DNA from: Verrucomicrobiaceae bacterium UBA2429 | Lineage (GTDB): Bacteria > Verrucomicrobiota > Verrucomicrobiia > Verrucomicrobiales > Verrucomicrobiaceae | Direction of reading: 5' to 3' | DNA: 64,000 nucleotides | NCBI GenBank assembly: GCA_002343505.1 | Contig: DDQZ01000031.1 | Coordinates: 10,091-74,090 of the forward strand | Notes under the pieces: model-generated | Told to the model about the DNA's origin: nothing | The model's input: only the letters and a program-made list of their open reading frames with translations | Databases searched by the model: none | Program-made: the position numbers and the translations under genes | Shown here: positions 42,017 to 52,081 of the stretch, piece after piece | Numbering within the stretch: the stretch's first letter is position 1 | Layout of the letters: each line of letters opens with the position of its first letter

Positions 42017-43306
42017 ATGAAAAGAAGTTCCTTTCTCAAACTCGCCGGCGCGGCTGGTGTCGCAGCTCATGCGGACATCGCCCTGCTCGCCAAAGAGGCC
42101 GCTCATGTGGCGCACTTCCCCATGGGCAAGGCGGAGCATTGCATTCACATCTGGCTGGGTGGCGGGGCGGCGCAGGTGGACACCTGGGACCCGAAGGCGC
42201 TGGGGGATGCGAAAGAGAAGAAGGCGGGCAGTTATTACCCGAGCATCGAGACTTCCGTGCCTGGGGTGAAGGTGTGCGAGCATCTCTCCCGCTGCGCAAA
42301 GCTCATGGAGCACATCACCGCGATGCGGACGGTGAATCATGATGTGATTGATGAACATGCCGCCGCCTCCAACCGCATGCACACGGGCCGCAATGTCAGC
42401 GGCACCACCGTCTATCCCTCGCTTGGCTCTATGATCGCCAGCGAACGCGGTGCTGCAGCTGAAGGCGTGCCCGCTTATGTGCTCATCGGTTATCCGAATT
42501 TCTCGCGCGGGCCTGGATTCCTCGGTGCGAAGGCCGGTTTCCTCTACCTGCTCGACACCGAGGCCGGTCCTGCCGGTCTGAAGCGCCCGGATCACATCCT
42601 CGATCCGCGTCAGAGCCGTCGTGAGCAGTTGCTTGGCACGATGCGCCAAAGTGCGAAGGAACTCCGCTCCAGTCCCATCCTCGATGAATACGACACCGCG
42701 TTACAGGAGAGCCTGGCGCTGGCCGGGCCGGAGTTCATGCAGGTCTTCGATTTGAAGTCGGAGAAAGGCGAGCTGCGTCAGGCCTACGGCAGCGAGTTCG
42801 GTCAGCGTTGTTTGCTCGCCCGTCGCCTCATCCAGCGCGGCGTGCGCTTCATCGAGGTCTCGCACAATTTGAACTTCGTCAACGGCACCGGATGGGACAC
42901 TCACAACCAGGGCCAGCTTAAGCAGCATGTGCTCATCCAGGATCTTGATCAGGCGCTCAGCACGCTGATCACGGATTTGAAAGCGAATGGGCTGCTCGAC
43001 AAGACACTGATCGTCGTGAACACCGAGTTCGGACGCCCCTCCGCCTTCGATGGCGGCGGCGGGCGCGGTCATCAGGGCAGCACCTTCAGTGTCGTGCTCG
43101 CCGGTGGCGGGCTGAAGCACCGCGGTGCGTGGGGAGTGACGGACGACGAGTGCAAAAAGCCCGTCGAAAATCCCTGCGGCGTTCCCGACCTCTTCGCCAC
43201 CATCCTGGCCGATCTTGGCATCAATCCCTCCAAGGAACTCTACGATGGCGACCGCCCCGTGCCGATCACCGACCGCGGGCAGCCGGTGAAGGCGCTGTTT
43301 GGTTGA
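42017..43306 (+). CDS. DUF1501 protein, displaced partner of the second PSD1
   Basis: A 429-residue DUF1501 protein. The N-terminus is [17 protein letters not shown], with Lys-Arg rather than twin Arg, so Tat export is less certain than for the two paralogues. Family blocks: [20 protein letters not shown], '[19 protein letters not shown]', '[25 protein letters not shown]', '[17 protein letters not shown]', [23 protein letters not shown] and a final [18 protein letters not shown]. It belongs to a branch distinct from the other two. ThuA genes follow on the same strand. Confidence 0.9.
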   Translation: MKRSSFLKLAGAAGVAAHADIALLAKEAAHVAHFPMGKAEHCIHIWLGGGAAQVDTWDPKALGDAKEKKAGSYYPSIETSVPGVKVCEHLSRCAKLMEHITAMRTVNHDVIDEHAAASNRMHTGRNVSGTTVYPSLGSMIASERGAAAEGVPAYVLIGYPNFSRGPGFLGAKAGFLYLLDTEAGPAGLKRPDHILDPRQSRREQLLGTMRQSAKELRSSPILDEYDTALQESLALAGPEFMQVFDLKSEKGELRQAYGSEFGQRCLLARRLIQRGVRFIEVSHNLNFVNGTGWDTHNQGQLKQHVLIQDLDQALSTLITDLKANGLLDKTLIVVNTEFGRPSAFDGGGGRGHQGSTFSVVLAGGGLKHRGAWGVTDDECKKPVENPCGVPDLFATILADLGINPSKELYDGDRPVPITDRGQPVKALFG

Positions 43307-43356
43307 TTCACTCGCGACATCAAGAAAGCACGGTGTGCAAACGCCTGCCCCTCGTC

Positions 43357-44121
43357 ATGAAACCCATTCTTCTCACGCTGACGTGGCTTTTCAGCCTCAT
43401 CACCGCCTCTCACGCGGCCAATATCGTCATCATGGCCGTCGAGGAGCCGGACAATTACGACGCGGTGAACTCGATGAACGCCTTCGCCGCGAACGAACTG
43501 CGCCCGCAGGGCCATCAAGTGACCGTCGTGGTCGGTGACAAGCCGGTGAAGCATCACTTTGAAGGCCTCGTCGCGGCGTTGAAGGATGCGGACCTGCTCA
43601 TTCTCTTCTCGCGCCGCCGTTTTTTGCCAAAGGAGCAGATGGAGACCGTGCGCGCGCATCTCAATGCTGGCAAACCGCTGCTCGGCATCCGCACCGCGAA
43701 CCACGCTTTCATTCCGCGCCCGAAAGACACCGTGGATGCCGGTCTGACCATCTGGCCGGAGTTTTCACATGATGTGCTGGGCGGCGAAAACACCGGCTAC
43801 GAAACCAAGGGGCTGCCTTACACTGTGAGCGTGATCGATGGCATCAAGACACCGCTGCTCGAAGGTGTGAACACCGCGAACATTCGCGGCTATCAATCGC
43901 TCTACAAGGTGCTGCCGCTCGCCGCCGATGCCACGCCCATCCTTATCGGCACTGCGGGAGCAGGCGCATCCACTCCACCGCAGCCTGTAGCCTGGACACG
44001 CAGCTATGGCGCAAACAAAGCCCGCGTCTTCTACACCAGCCTCGGTGCGCCGGAGGACATGCGGATCGCCGATGTGCGTCGTTTGTTGGCGAATGCCGTG
44101 AAGTGGACGCTCGAGAAGTGA
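43357..44121 (+). CDS. Exported ThuA-domain protein
   Basis: A 254-residue secreted protein (signal peptide KPILLTLTWLFSLITASHA). The glutamine-amidotransferase-like ThuA fold shows in IVIMAVEEPDNYDAVNS, DADLLILFSRRRFLPKEQMETVRAHLNAGKPLLGIRTANHAF and VAWTRSYGANKARVFYTSLG. ThuA was first linked to trehalose use and is now associated with oxidation or hydrolysis of disaccharides in concert with Gfo/Idh and DUF1080 proteins. It starts 50 nt after the DUF1501 gene, and another ThuA domain opens the next gene. Confidence 0.87.
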   Translation: MKPILLTLTWLFSLITASHAANIVIMAVEEPDNYDAVNSMNAFAANELRPQGHQVTVVVGDKPVKHHFEGLVAALKDADLLILFSRRRFLPKEQMETVRAHLNAGKPLLGIRTANHAFIPRPKDTVDAGLTIWPEFSHDVLGGENTGYETKGLPYTVSVIDGIKTPLLEGVNTANIRGYQSLYKVLPLAADATPILIGTAGAGASTPPQPVAWTRSYGANKARVFYTSLGAPEDMRIADVRRLLANAVKWTLEK

Positions 44122-44255
44122 TGCCTGCCGGAAACATTCAGGGCATTTGGGATGCATTCGAGAGCAGCGGCTTGCGCGTTCCATCAGTCAAAGGAAGTCT
44201 GCGTTATTCCGATTGAAAACCCGCCTTTCACGCGGCTTCTCCGTCCATATTTGCC

Positions 44256-47200
44256 ATGCTACGCCTAACCCTGCCATTTCTCATCTTGCTCCAGGCGCTA
44301 TCTCTCAAAGCCGCCGAGCCGCTCAAAGCACTCCTCATCACCGGCGGCTGCTGTCATGACTACGCAAAGCAGCACGAGGTCATCGCTAAAGGCATCCAAA
44401 GCCGCGCGAATGTGCGGGTGGATGTGATTTGGACCGACGACAAGTCCACGAACCCGCCGCTGCCGGTCTATGACAAGGCGGATTGGGCCAAGGGCTACGA
44501 CATCATCATCCACGACGAGTGCACGGCGAGCATGAACAACAAGGAGACGCTCACGCGCATCCTCGACGCTCACAAAACGATCCCCAGCATCCAGCTTCAC
44601 TGCGCGATGCACAGCTTCCGCACGGGCGAGGATCGCTGGTTCAAGCGCCTCGGACTGCAATCGAACTCCCACGGCCCGCAGGAGCCCATCGCGATCACGT
44701 TTGTCGATAAGGAGCACCCGATCACCAAGACGCTCGCGGATTGGACCACGATCAAAGAGGAGCTGTATAACAATGTGAACGTCTTCGATGCGCATCCGCT
44801 CGCGATGGGCAAGCAGACGGTGAAAAACAAGGACGGCAGCACGAAGGACGTCGAATACATCGTGGCCTGGACGAATGAAAAAGCCGGTGCCCGCAGCTTC
44901 AGCACGACCATCGGGCACAACACCGAGACCGTCGCCGATGCGCGTTACCTCGATCTCATCACGCGCGGCCTGCTTTGGGCCTGTGACAAGCTCACGCCGG
45001 ACTACCTGACGCCTTTCCAAGGGCAGAACAAAGTGACCTTTGTCGCCGCGAAGCCCGTCGAGGCTCCGAAGCCAGCTCCCACGCCAAAAGATGCCACGGG
45101 CATCAAAGCGACCGCGAGCAGCGAAGAGACAGGCAAGAACAACTTCGCCTGGCGGGCGGTGGACAATGACGAAAACACCCGATGGTGCGCCAGCGGCGCA
45201 GATTATCCGCAGTGGCTGCAGTTGGAGCTGGAGAAGCCGCAGTCGCTGACCGGCATCGAGACCTCGTGGGAGAACAACGGCGTGTATCAATTCAAAGTCG
45301 AAGGCAGCACCGATGGCAAAACGTGGACGACGCTCGTCGATGGCAGCGCGAACGAGAAGAAGGCCCCCTACTCGAATGACTTCGCCAAGGCCGACGGCAT
45401 CCGTTTTGTGAAGGTGCATGCGCTTGGCAAAAAGAGCGGCGGCTGGGCCAGCATCCGCGAGGTGAGGCTGAAAGGCCCGGGTATCAAAGCCATCGCGCCG
45501 AAGCTCAGCGCCGAGCAAAAGAAGGACTATGACAAGGCGAATGATCCCCACGCCAAGGAAGGCAACGTCGCGCCGAAGATCGTCAAACTCACGCCGGAAG
45601 AGGAAGCCGCCATCCTCAAAGACATGAAGGTCGCAGAGGGCTTTGAGGTCACGCTGTTCGCGAACAGCGCCGCGGCGAATTACCCCGTCTTCGTCGCCGC
45701 GGAGCCGGATGGCACGCTTTACGTTTCCTCGGACGGCAATGGCTCGCTGGGCCGCAATCCGAAGCGCGGTCGCGTCATCCGCCTGCGCGATCTCGATGGC
45801 GATGGCCGTGCCGATGAAACGAAGGTCTTTTGCGAGGTCGATGCGCCGCGCGGGCTCGTGTGGGATCACGACCGGCTTTACCTCGTGCATCCGCCGCACC
45901 TCAGCGAGTTCATCGATGCCGATCACGATGGCGTCGCGGAGAAGCAGAACATCCTCGTGAAGGACATCGCCTTCGGTTACAAGGACCGCCCCGCCGATCA
46001 CACCACGAACGGCCTCAGCCTCGGCATCGACGGCTGGCTTTACATCGCGGGTGGCGACTTCGGTTTCATGAAGGCCACCGGCACCGATGGCAAGACGCTC
46101 CAGCATCGCGGCGGTGGCGTCATCCGCGTGCGTCCCGACGGCAGCGGCCTCGAAATCTACTCCACGGGCACGCGCAACATCCTCGAGGTCGCCATCAGCC
46201 CGCTGATGGACATCTTCGCGCGTGACAACACGAACGACGGCGGCGGCTGGAACGTGCGCTTCCACCACTTCACCGGCCTCGACGACCACGGCTACCCGCG
46301 CCTCTACAAAAACTTCAACGACGAGTGCATCCAGCCCCTCGCCGACTACGGCGGCGGCAGCGGCTGCGGCGCGGTTTACATCGACGAACCCGGCTTCGGC
46401 ACTTGGAACAACGCCCCCTTCACCTGCGACTGGGGCAGCGGCGCTCTCTGGCATCATCAGGTGAAGCCCAAAGGCGCCACCTTCGAAGAAACCCGCAAGC
46501 CCGAGCCCTTCATCAAAATGACCCGCCCCACCGACGCCGATGTGGACGGCATGAGCCGCGTCTATTGCGCCAGTTGGAAAGGTGCCACCTTCGACTGGGC
46601 CGGACCGGATGTCGGCTACATCGTGCAAGTGAAGCCGAAGGGCTTCAAAGCGGAGCCGCTGCCGGATTTCGCGAAGGCGAAGGATGAGGAGCTGGTGAAG
46701 GTGCTGGAGTCCGCGAGCAACCGACGGAGGATGGAGGCGCAGAGGGAGATCAAGCGTCGGGATGGAGACAGCGCACACATGGAAAACTCCCAAACGCTTT
46801 TGAAGATGGCTGCCGACCCTGCCAAGCCGCTTTCAAGCCGTGCTGCCGCACTACTGGGTTCCTTCACATCTCCCAGCAGAGGAGTGACCAGGACTTGGCG
46901 CATGGCTGTAACTAGCCTCGTCCGTGACGACAAGCTCGGGGCGATGGCTGCAAGATCGCTAACACAAGAAAGGCTGCCTTGGTCGCAACTCAGAACCGTT
47001 TCAGAAATGGCTGACAGCTCACAACCTCAAACCCGTTTGGCCGCCACTGCCTTGGCTCTGTATGGTCAGCGCATCGGTGGCCTTCAGGGGCGTCCGGAAT
47101 CAACCGCAGAAGTCGGCTATGGCATGAGTGATGCCGAACTAAAGGAAGAGAGGCCAAGGATGGCAGATGCCATTGCCAAGCTCAGCAGGGACCATGATTC

Positions 47201-48713
47201 CACGGTCGCTCATGCGGCCATTCAAACGCTACGATTTCTTGAAGAGGCAGCACCTTGCTTCTCCCACTTAGATAAAGGCAGTCTTGCCATTTTGCACGCA
47301 TTGAAGGGCATGCACACTCCCGAAGTCGTCACCGGCCTCATCGAGCGTCTCGGCAAAGCCACTGATCCAGCCTTGCGCCAAGGTATCCTCGCCGCGCTGT
47401 GCCGCCTGCATTTCAAGGAAGGCGAGTGGAAGGGGGATTCGTGGGGCACGCGGCCGGACACGCGGGGGCCGTATTACCAACCGGAGGCCTGGGGCGAGAC
47501 GCCGAAGATCGCCGTGGCATTGAAGGGCGCGCTGGCGAAGGCATCGCCGGAGGAAGCGGCCTTCTTGGTGAAGGAACTGAACCGCAACCGCATCCAGTTC
47601 AACGAGGCGCAGCAGCGCATCCTCGAACTCGCGAAGAAGGACCCGAAGGTGCTGCCGGAACTGGCGGCGCAGCTCGCCACGGCGGAGGAGATTCCGGCGG
47701 AGGCGGTGCCGCTGTTGGTCGGACTCGTCCGAGAGGTCGGACAGGTCGGACCTGTCGGACCGGTGGCGCTTTCTCAAGCCATCATCGCTTTGTCGAAAAC
47801 CGATAGCGCCGACGGCGTCTCCGCCACGCTCGCTGCTTTGGAGCCGCTCAAGAAGCTCCCGGACTCCGGCAAAGACTACGAGGCGGCCTTCAACGCCTTC
47901 TTGAACGCGCCAAAGCTCGAAAACCACCATCAACTCGTCGAGCAGATCGCCGAGAAGGGCGAGTGGCCGGTGTCGATGTATGCGAACGCGGCGTTGCTGA
48001 ACCTCGCGAACCGCAAAACGGGCAGTCCGGAGTCGATCCAGCTCACGCAGAAGGCGCTCGACAAGGGCTGGGCCGATCCGAAGCACCGCAAGCTCATCAT
48101 CGACGCCATCAGCGCCTCCAAGCACATGCCCAGCGCCGCCAAAGTGCTCGCCGCGCTCGATGATCCCGATGCCGAGGTCAAAGGTGCCGCCGAACGTGCC
48201 GCGAAGGCCATGCGCATCACCAAGATCGAAGACAAAACGCCCAAGATCATGACCTTGAAGCCCGAAGAGGTCCTCGCGGCCGTTTTGAAGGAAAAAGGCA
48301 ACGTGGCGCTCGGCGAGCAAATCTTCACCAAAGCCACCTGCGTGGCCTGCCACACCGTGAAGGAGACCGAAGCCCAAAAAGGCCCCTACCTCGGCAACAT
48401 CGCCCAAACCTACAAGCGGCCCGAGCTGGCGGAGGCCATCCTCGATCCGAACAAGACCATCGCCCAAGGCTTCGCGAGCGAGATGATCACGATGAAGGAC
48501 GGCACCGCACAGATGGGCTTCATCACCCAGGAAGGTGCGAACGAGGTGAAGCTTCGCAACATCGCCGCGCAGGAGTTCACCTTTAAAACCGCCGACATCA
48601 AAGAGCGCCAAAAGCTTCCCATGAGCATGATGCCGCCCGGTCTGATGATGAACTTCACCGTGCTGGAGTTCGCGAGCCTGCTCGACTACCTGGAGTCGCT
48701 GGCGAGGCATTAA
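44256..48713 (+). CDS. Multidomain ThuA-discoidin-PVC dehydrogenase-HEAT-cytochrome c protein
   Basis: A 1485-residue exported protein. Order: signal peptide; ThuA domain (~22-255; LKALLITGGCCHDY, IQLHCAMHSFRTG); F5/8 type C (discoidin) domain (~275-410; WRAVDNDENTRWCASGADYPQWLQLEL); a PVC-type membrane-bound dehydrogenase beta-propeller (~440-810; VAEGFEVTLFA, 'HTTNGLSLGIDGWLYIAGGD', FARDNTNDGGGWNVRFHH); a HEAT-like helical region; and a terminal cytochrome c with C1362-V-A-C1365-H and methionines in KLPMSMMPPGLM. It is probably a quinoprotein- or heme-linked sugar oxidation system at the envelope; the substrate is unknown. Confidence 0.9.
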   Translation: MLRLTLPFLILLQALSLKAAEPLKALLITGGCCHDYAKQHEVIAKGIQSRANVRVDVIWTDDKSTNPPLPVYDKADWAKGYDIIIHDECTASMNNKETLTRILDAHKTIPSIQLHCAMHSFRTGEDRWFKRLGLQSNSHGPQEPIAITFVDKEHPITKTLADWTTIKEELYNNVNVFDAHPLAMGKQTVKNKDGSTKDVEYIVAWTNEKAGARSFSTTIGHNTETVADARYLDLITRGLLWACDKLTPDYLTPFQGQNKVTFVAAKPVEAPKPAPTPKDATGIKATASSEETGKNNFAWRAVDNDENTRWCASGADYPQWLQLELEKPQSLTGIETSWENNGVYQFKVEGSTDGKTWTTLVDGSANEKKAPYSNDFAKADGIRFVKVHALGKKSGGWASIREVRLKGPGIKAIAPKLSAEQKKDYDKANDPHAKEGNVAPKIVKLTPEEEAAILKDMKVAEGFEVTLFANSAAANYPVFVAAEPDGTLYVSSDGNGSLGRNPKRGRVIRLRDLDGDGRADETKVFCEVDAPRGLVWDHDRLYLVHPPHLSEFIDADHDGVAEKQNILVKDIAFGYKDRPADHTTNGLSLGIDGWLYIAGGDFGFMKATGTDGKTLQHRGGGVIRVRPDGSGLEIYSTGTRNILEVAISPLMDIFARDNTNDGGGWNVRFHHFTGLDDHGYPRLYKNFNDECIQPLADYGGGSGCGAVYIDEPGFGTWNNAPFTCDWGSGALWHHQVKPKGATFEETRKPEPFIKMTRPTDADVDGMSRVYCASWKGATFDWAGPDVGYIVQVKPKGFKAEPLPDFAKAKDEELVKVLESASNRRRMEAQREIKRRDGDSAHMENSQTLLKMAADPAKPLSSRAAALLGSFTSPSRGVTRTWRMAVTSLVRDDKLGAMAARSLTQERLPWSQLRTVSEMADSSQPQTRLAATALALYGQRIGGLQGRPESTAEVGYGMSDAELKEERPRMADAIAKLSRDHDSTVAHAAIQTLRFLEEAAPCFSHLDKGSLAILHALKGMHTPEVVTGLIERLGKATDPALRQGILAALCRLHFKEGEWKGDSWGTRPDTRGPYYQPEAWGETPKIAVALKGALAKASPEEAAFLVKELNRNRIQFNEAQQRILELAKKDPKVLPELAAQLATAEEIPAEAVPLLVGLVREVGQVGPVGPVALSQAIIALSKTDSADGVSATLAALEPLKKLPDSGKDYEAAFNAFLNAPKLENHHQLVEQIAEKGEWPVSMYANAALLNLANRKTGSPESIQLTQKALDKGWADPKHRKLIIDAISASKHMPSAAKVLAALDDPDAEVKGAAERAAKAMRITKIEDKTPKIMTLKPEEVLAAVLKEKGNVALGEQIFTKATCVACHTVKETEAQKGPYLGNIAQTYKRPELAEAILDPNKTIAQGFASEMITMKDGTAQMGFITQEGANEVKLRNIAAQEFTFKTADIKERQKLPMSMMPPGLMMNFTVLEFASLLDYLESLARH
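47717..47762. repeat. Short GTCGGAC repeat cluster inside the ThuA-PVC gene
   Basis: Several gtcgga units occur within 46 nt, some inverted (gtcggac, gtccgag, gtcggacag, gtcggacctgtcggac). They are read in frame as V-G-L-V-R-E-V-G-Q-V-G-P-V-G-P-V in the HEAT-like region. This looks like a small palindromic repeat absorbed into coding sequence. Confidence 0.6.
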
Positions 48714-48761
48714 GAAGCGTGGCGATTAAACAAGGAGCGACCTCCCGCCGTCTGAAAGGCC

Positions 48762-50066
48762 GTGCCAGTCATTTTCCGCCATGCCTTGCTTCTGCTTTCC
48801 GCCGCGCTCTGCCAGCGCGCGCTTGCAGCCGAGTGTTTGGTGGTCGGGGACAGTCTGACCAAAGAATATGAAGTGGAGTTTCCCGCGCTGTATCCGGCAA
48901 ACCCGGCGTCCTGGTCAGCGCGGAACTGGGCGGAGATTCTGCATGAGCGGCGGAACAACTGGTTCGATTTGGGCCGCTTCTCCGCCTATGCCGACCCGCG
49001 TCTGACCGGCCATGAGCACAACTGGGCCTTCCCTGGCGCGACCACCCAGGAGATACGCGGACAGCTTGGAAACATCCTGAATTTTTGGTGGATCATGGAG
49101 CTGGAGGGCCAGCTTGAGGACGAGGCGGAACGTGTCGTCATCTTCGCGGGCGGAAACGACGTGGACAGCTACTACGGCTCGATTTACAACGGGGCTTCAG
49201 CGGCCCCGCACATCAATGCCACGCGCGACAACCTGCAATGGATTGTCAATTATGTGCGCGGCGTAAAGTCCTCCATGCACATCGTGCTGGTCTCGGTGCC
49301 TCATCTTGGCTGCTCGCCGAAAGTGCAGACGGAGCACCCGTCCGATCCTGTGAAAACCGCGCGCGTGACCGCCGCGCTCGACAGCTTGAACGCCCAGCTT
49401 GCCAGCTTCGCGGCCAGCAAGGGCATTGGCTTCGCGCCAGGCGTCTATGAGCTGACACGAGCCATGATCACGGATCCCTTCCGCATCGGCGGCATTGAAT
49501 TTTACAAGCAGGCCGACGCGGATTCGCGCGCCCGCTATGTTTTCTCCGGCGATGGATTTCATCCGGCCACCAGCGCGCATGGAAAGATCGCCCAGATCAT
49601 CCTTGAAACCTTCCGGTCCAAATATCTCACGACGCAAATCCCGCCGCTCACGGATCGCGAGATTGTATCCCAAATTCTCGGCCTTGATCCCGACATCCCG
49701 TTTCATGAATGGATGGCAACGCAGGAGGTTCCCGCCTGGGCCGGCGGCCTGCTGGACGACCCGGACGGGGATGGTCTGGCCAATGCGGTGGAGTTCGCGC
49801 TTGAGGAGGGCGCGGCGGGTTTGTTTTCACCCGGGCTGTTCGCTCCCGGAGTGGAGCGCTCGGGAGGTCAGGCACGGCTGCGGTGGACCTGGAAAGAGCG
49901 CGGCATTGCCTCCGAGTGGGCGGCCGCCAGGCTCCAGCACTCCGCGGATTTGCACGCCTGGAGCGAAGTGGACTCCGCGCTGATCACGCTGAACATGGAT
50001 GGATCTCAAACGGTGAGACTGCCTTTGGCCGGGCGTGGCTTTCTGCGCTTGTTGGTGGCTCAGTGA
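48762..50066 (+). CDS. Exported SGNH/GDSL hydrolase with C-terminal calcium-binding-type tail
   Basis: A 434-residue protein starting at GTG. After the signal peptide, the GDSL-type blocks are complete: LVVGDSLTKEY (Ser nucleophile), the block II-like NWAFPGATTQEI, VVIFAGGNDVDSYYG (block III) and GDGFHPATSAHGKIAQ (block V with Asp and His). The C-terminus holds DDPDGDGLANAVEFALEEG, a thrombospondin-type-3-like Asp repeat common at the end of secreted verrucomicrobial enzymes, followed by a beta-rich end. Substrate unknown; an acetyl- or other carbohydrate esterase is likely. Confidence 0.85.
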   Translation: MPVIFRHALLLLSAALCQRALAAECLVVGDSLTKEYEVEFPALYPANPASWSARNWAEILHERRNNWFDLGRFSAYADPRLTGHEHNWAFPGATTQEIRGQLGNILNFWWIMELEGQLEDEAERVVIFAGGNDVDSYYGSIYNGASAAPHINATRDNLQWIVNYVRGVKSSMHIVLVSVPHLGCSPKVQTEHPSDPVKTARVTAALDSLNAQLASFAASKGIGFAPGVYELTRAMITDPFRIGGIEFYKQADADSRARYVFSGDGFHPATSAHGKIAQIILETFRSKYLTTQIPPLTDREIVSQILGLDPDIPFHEWMATQEVPAWAGGLLDDPDGDGLANAVEFALEEGAAGLFSPGLFAPGVERSGGQARLRWTWKERGIASEWAAARLQHSADLHAWSEVDSALITLNMDGSQTVRLPLAGRGFLRLLVAQ

Positions 50067-50074
50067 AGCATAAA

Positions 50075-50103
50075 AAAGCACCCGCGTGTCCAGGCCGTGC
50101 TTT
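50075..50103 (+). terminator. Possible terminator after the SGNH hydrolase
   Basis: aaagcac (50075-50081) pairs with gtgcttt (50097-50103) over 7 bp, with an A-run before and a short T-run at the end. The loop is 15 nt and the U-tract is only three bases, so confidence is low. Confidence 0.4.
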
Positions 50104-50179
50104 CCCGTCTTGACGGCGGCGCGTGGTCCCGTCAGTATCGCGGCCCTGACACATCAACCCACAACACTCAATTCATCAT

Positions 50180-51262
50180 ATGGCCATCAAAGTCGGAATC
50201 ATCGGAGCAGGCGGCATGTTGCAGTATCACGCGGCGGGCTTCCGCCAGGCAGGCGCGGAGATCGTCGCGGTGGCTGACGCCGCCCCGGGCGCGGCAGCGA
50301 AGGCCGCCGAGAAATGGGGCATCCCGAATGCCTATGATTCCGTGGACGCCATGCTCAAGGGTAGCCCGGAGATCAAGGCGGTGAGCGTCATCGTGCCGAA
50401 CAAATTTCACAAGCCCCTCACCGTCCAGTGCCTCAAGGCCGGCAAGCACGTCTTTTCCGAGAAACCCCCGGCGATGAACGCCAAGGAAGTGAAGGAGATC
50501 ATCGCCGCCGCCAAGGCCGCGAAAAAGAAAGTCCTCTTCAACTTCAACAACCGCGCCCGCCCCGAATCGCAGGCCATGATGAAATACATCACCGATGGCA
50601 CCGTCGGCAAAATCAACTCCGCCCAAGCCAAATGGATCCGCCGCACCGGCATCCCCGGCTTCGGCGGCTGGTTCACCACCAAGGAACTCTCCGGCGGCGG
50701 CCCGCTCATTGACCTCCTGCACATGATTGACCTTGCCATGTACTTCATGGGCTACCCTGAGCCGAAGCATGTGCTCGGCCAGACCTTCTCCGACTTCATC
50801 ACCGACAAGCAGTTCAAAGGCCCCTGGGGCATCCCTGACCGCGCCGACGGCATCACCGACGTTGAAAACGCCGCGCACGGCTTCGTCACTTTCAAGACCG
50901 GCCAGGTGCTCAGCCTCCAGGTCTCCTGGGCCGAAATGGTGAAGCGCGAGGAGGTCTCCGTCGTTTTCCAGGGCACGAAGGCCGGCGGCAAAGTCGAGCG
51001 ACTCTTCGGCATTGACGGCCTCGACAACACCGCCCTCGACACCTGCGAACTCTATGTCCAGGAAAACGGCAACAGCGTCAACCGCAGCATCGTCACCCCC
51101 GCCTGCGAGGACATGGGCCGCATCGGCTCCGCCGCGAACTTCATTGAAGCCATTCAGGGCAAGGCCGCCCCGCTCAACACCCCCGAGCAGGCCCTCCGCC
51201 TCATGCAGGTCATTGACGCCATTTACGCCTCCGCGAAGACAGGGAAGCCGGTGTCCATTTGA
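50180..51262 (+). CDS. Gfo/Idh/MocA family oxidoreductase
   Basis: A 360-residue NAD(P)-dependent dehydrogenase. The Rossmann start is VGIIGAGGMLQYHAAGF, with VSVIVPNKFHKPLTVQCLKAGKHVFSEKPPAMNAKE carrying the EKP motif, and GGGPLIDLLHMIDLAMYFMG in the substrate domain. It has no signal peptide. It is a different branch from the 25.4-kb copy. It follows the ThuA and SGNH genes and may complete a 3-keto-sugar pathway with them; this is inferred from neighbourhood. Confidence 0.9.
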   Translation: MAIKVGIIGAGGMLQYHAAGFRQAGAEIVAVADAAPGAAAKAAEKWGIPNAYDSVDAMLKGSPEIKAVSVIVPNKFHKPLTVQCLKAGKHVFSEKPPAMNAKEVKEIIAAAKAAKKKVLFNFNNRARPESQAMMKYITDGTVGKINSAQAKWIRRTGIPGFGGWFTTKELSGGGPLIDLLHMIDLAMYFMGYPEPKHVLGQTFSDFITDKQFKGPWGIPDRADGITDVENAAHGFVTFKTGQVLSLQVSWAEMVKREEVSVVFQGTKAGGKVERLFGIDGLDNTALDTCELYVQENGNSVNRSIVTPACEDMGRIGSAANFIEAIQGKAAPLNTPEQALRLMQVIDAIYASAKTGKPVSI

Positions 51263-51345
51263 CCCTGGCAAAGATGCCCGGTTCCGGGAGGCGTTTGCGA
51301 AACCTGCGATGCCCTCGTTCCAGCCCCTGACAGGAGGCATGGCGG

Positions 51346-51400
51346 CCAAGGCGCGTTGGCGGCCGGCCACCCTGCCTGGCGCCGGTGCCAAGCGCCTTGG
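51346..51400. repeat. 55-bp inverted repeat between convergent genes
   Basis: ccaaggcgcgttggc (51346-51360) pairs with gccaagcgccttgg (51387-51400) with one bulged base; the loop is GC-rich with ggccggcc. There is no T-run. It lies between the oxidoreductase and cyclophilin genes and may end transcription in both directions. Confidence 0.5.
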
Positions 51401-51409
51401 CTGAAGGTA

Positions 51410-52018
<609 letters not shown>

Positions 52019-52024
52019 GGCGCG

Positions 52025-52053
52025 AAAATGGAAAATGCCGCGCCAAAGGTCAA
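52025..52053 (-). promoter_or_regulatory. Sigma-70-type promoter for the cyclophilin gene, leaderless geometry
   Basis: On the minus strand: TTGACC (52048-52053), 17-bp spacer, CATTTT (52025-52030), then cgcgcc and the ATG at 52018. The layout and sequence are almost the same as the promoter at 53558-53586. Confidence 0.6.
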
Positions 52054-52081
52054 CGCCAATCTGCGGCTCATGCGCGGCGCG

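Noticed and set aside
46760..47300. Apparent composition dip inside the ThuA-PVC gene suggesting a recent insertion
   Set aside because: Hand counts of several lines gave mostly ordinary GC, with only a short low stretch; the HEAT-like frame is continuous.
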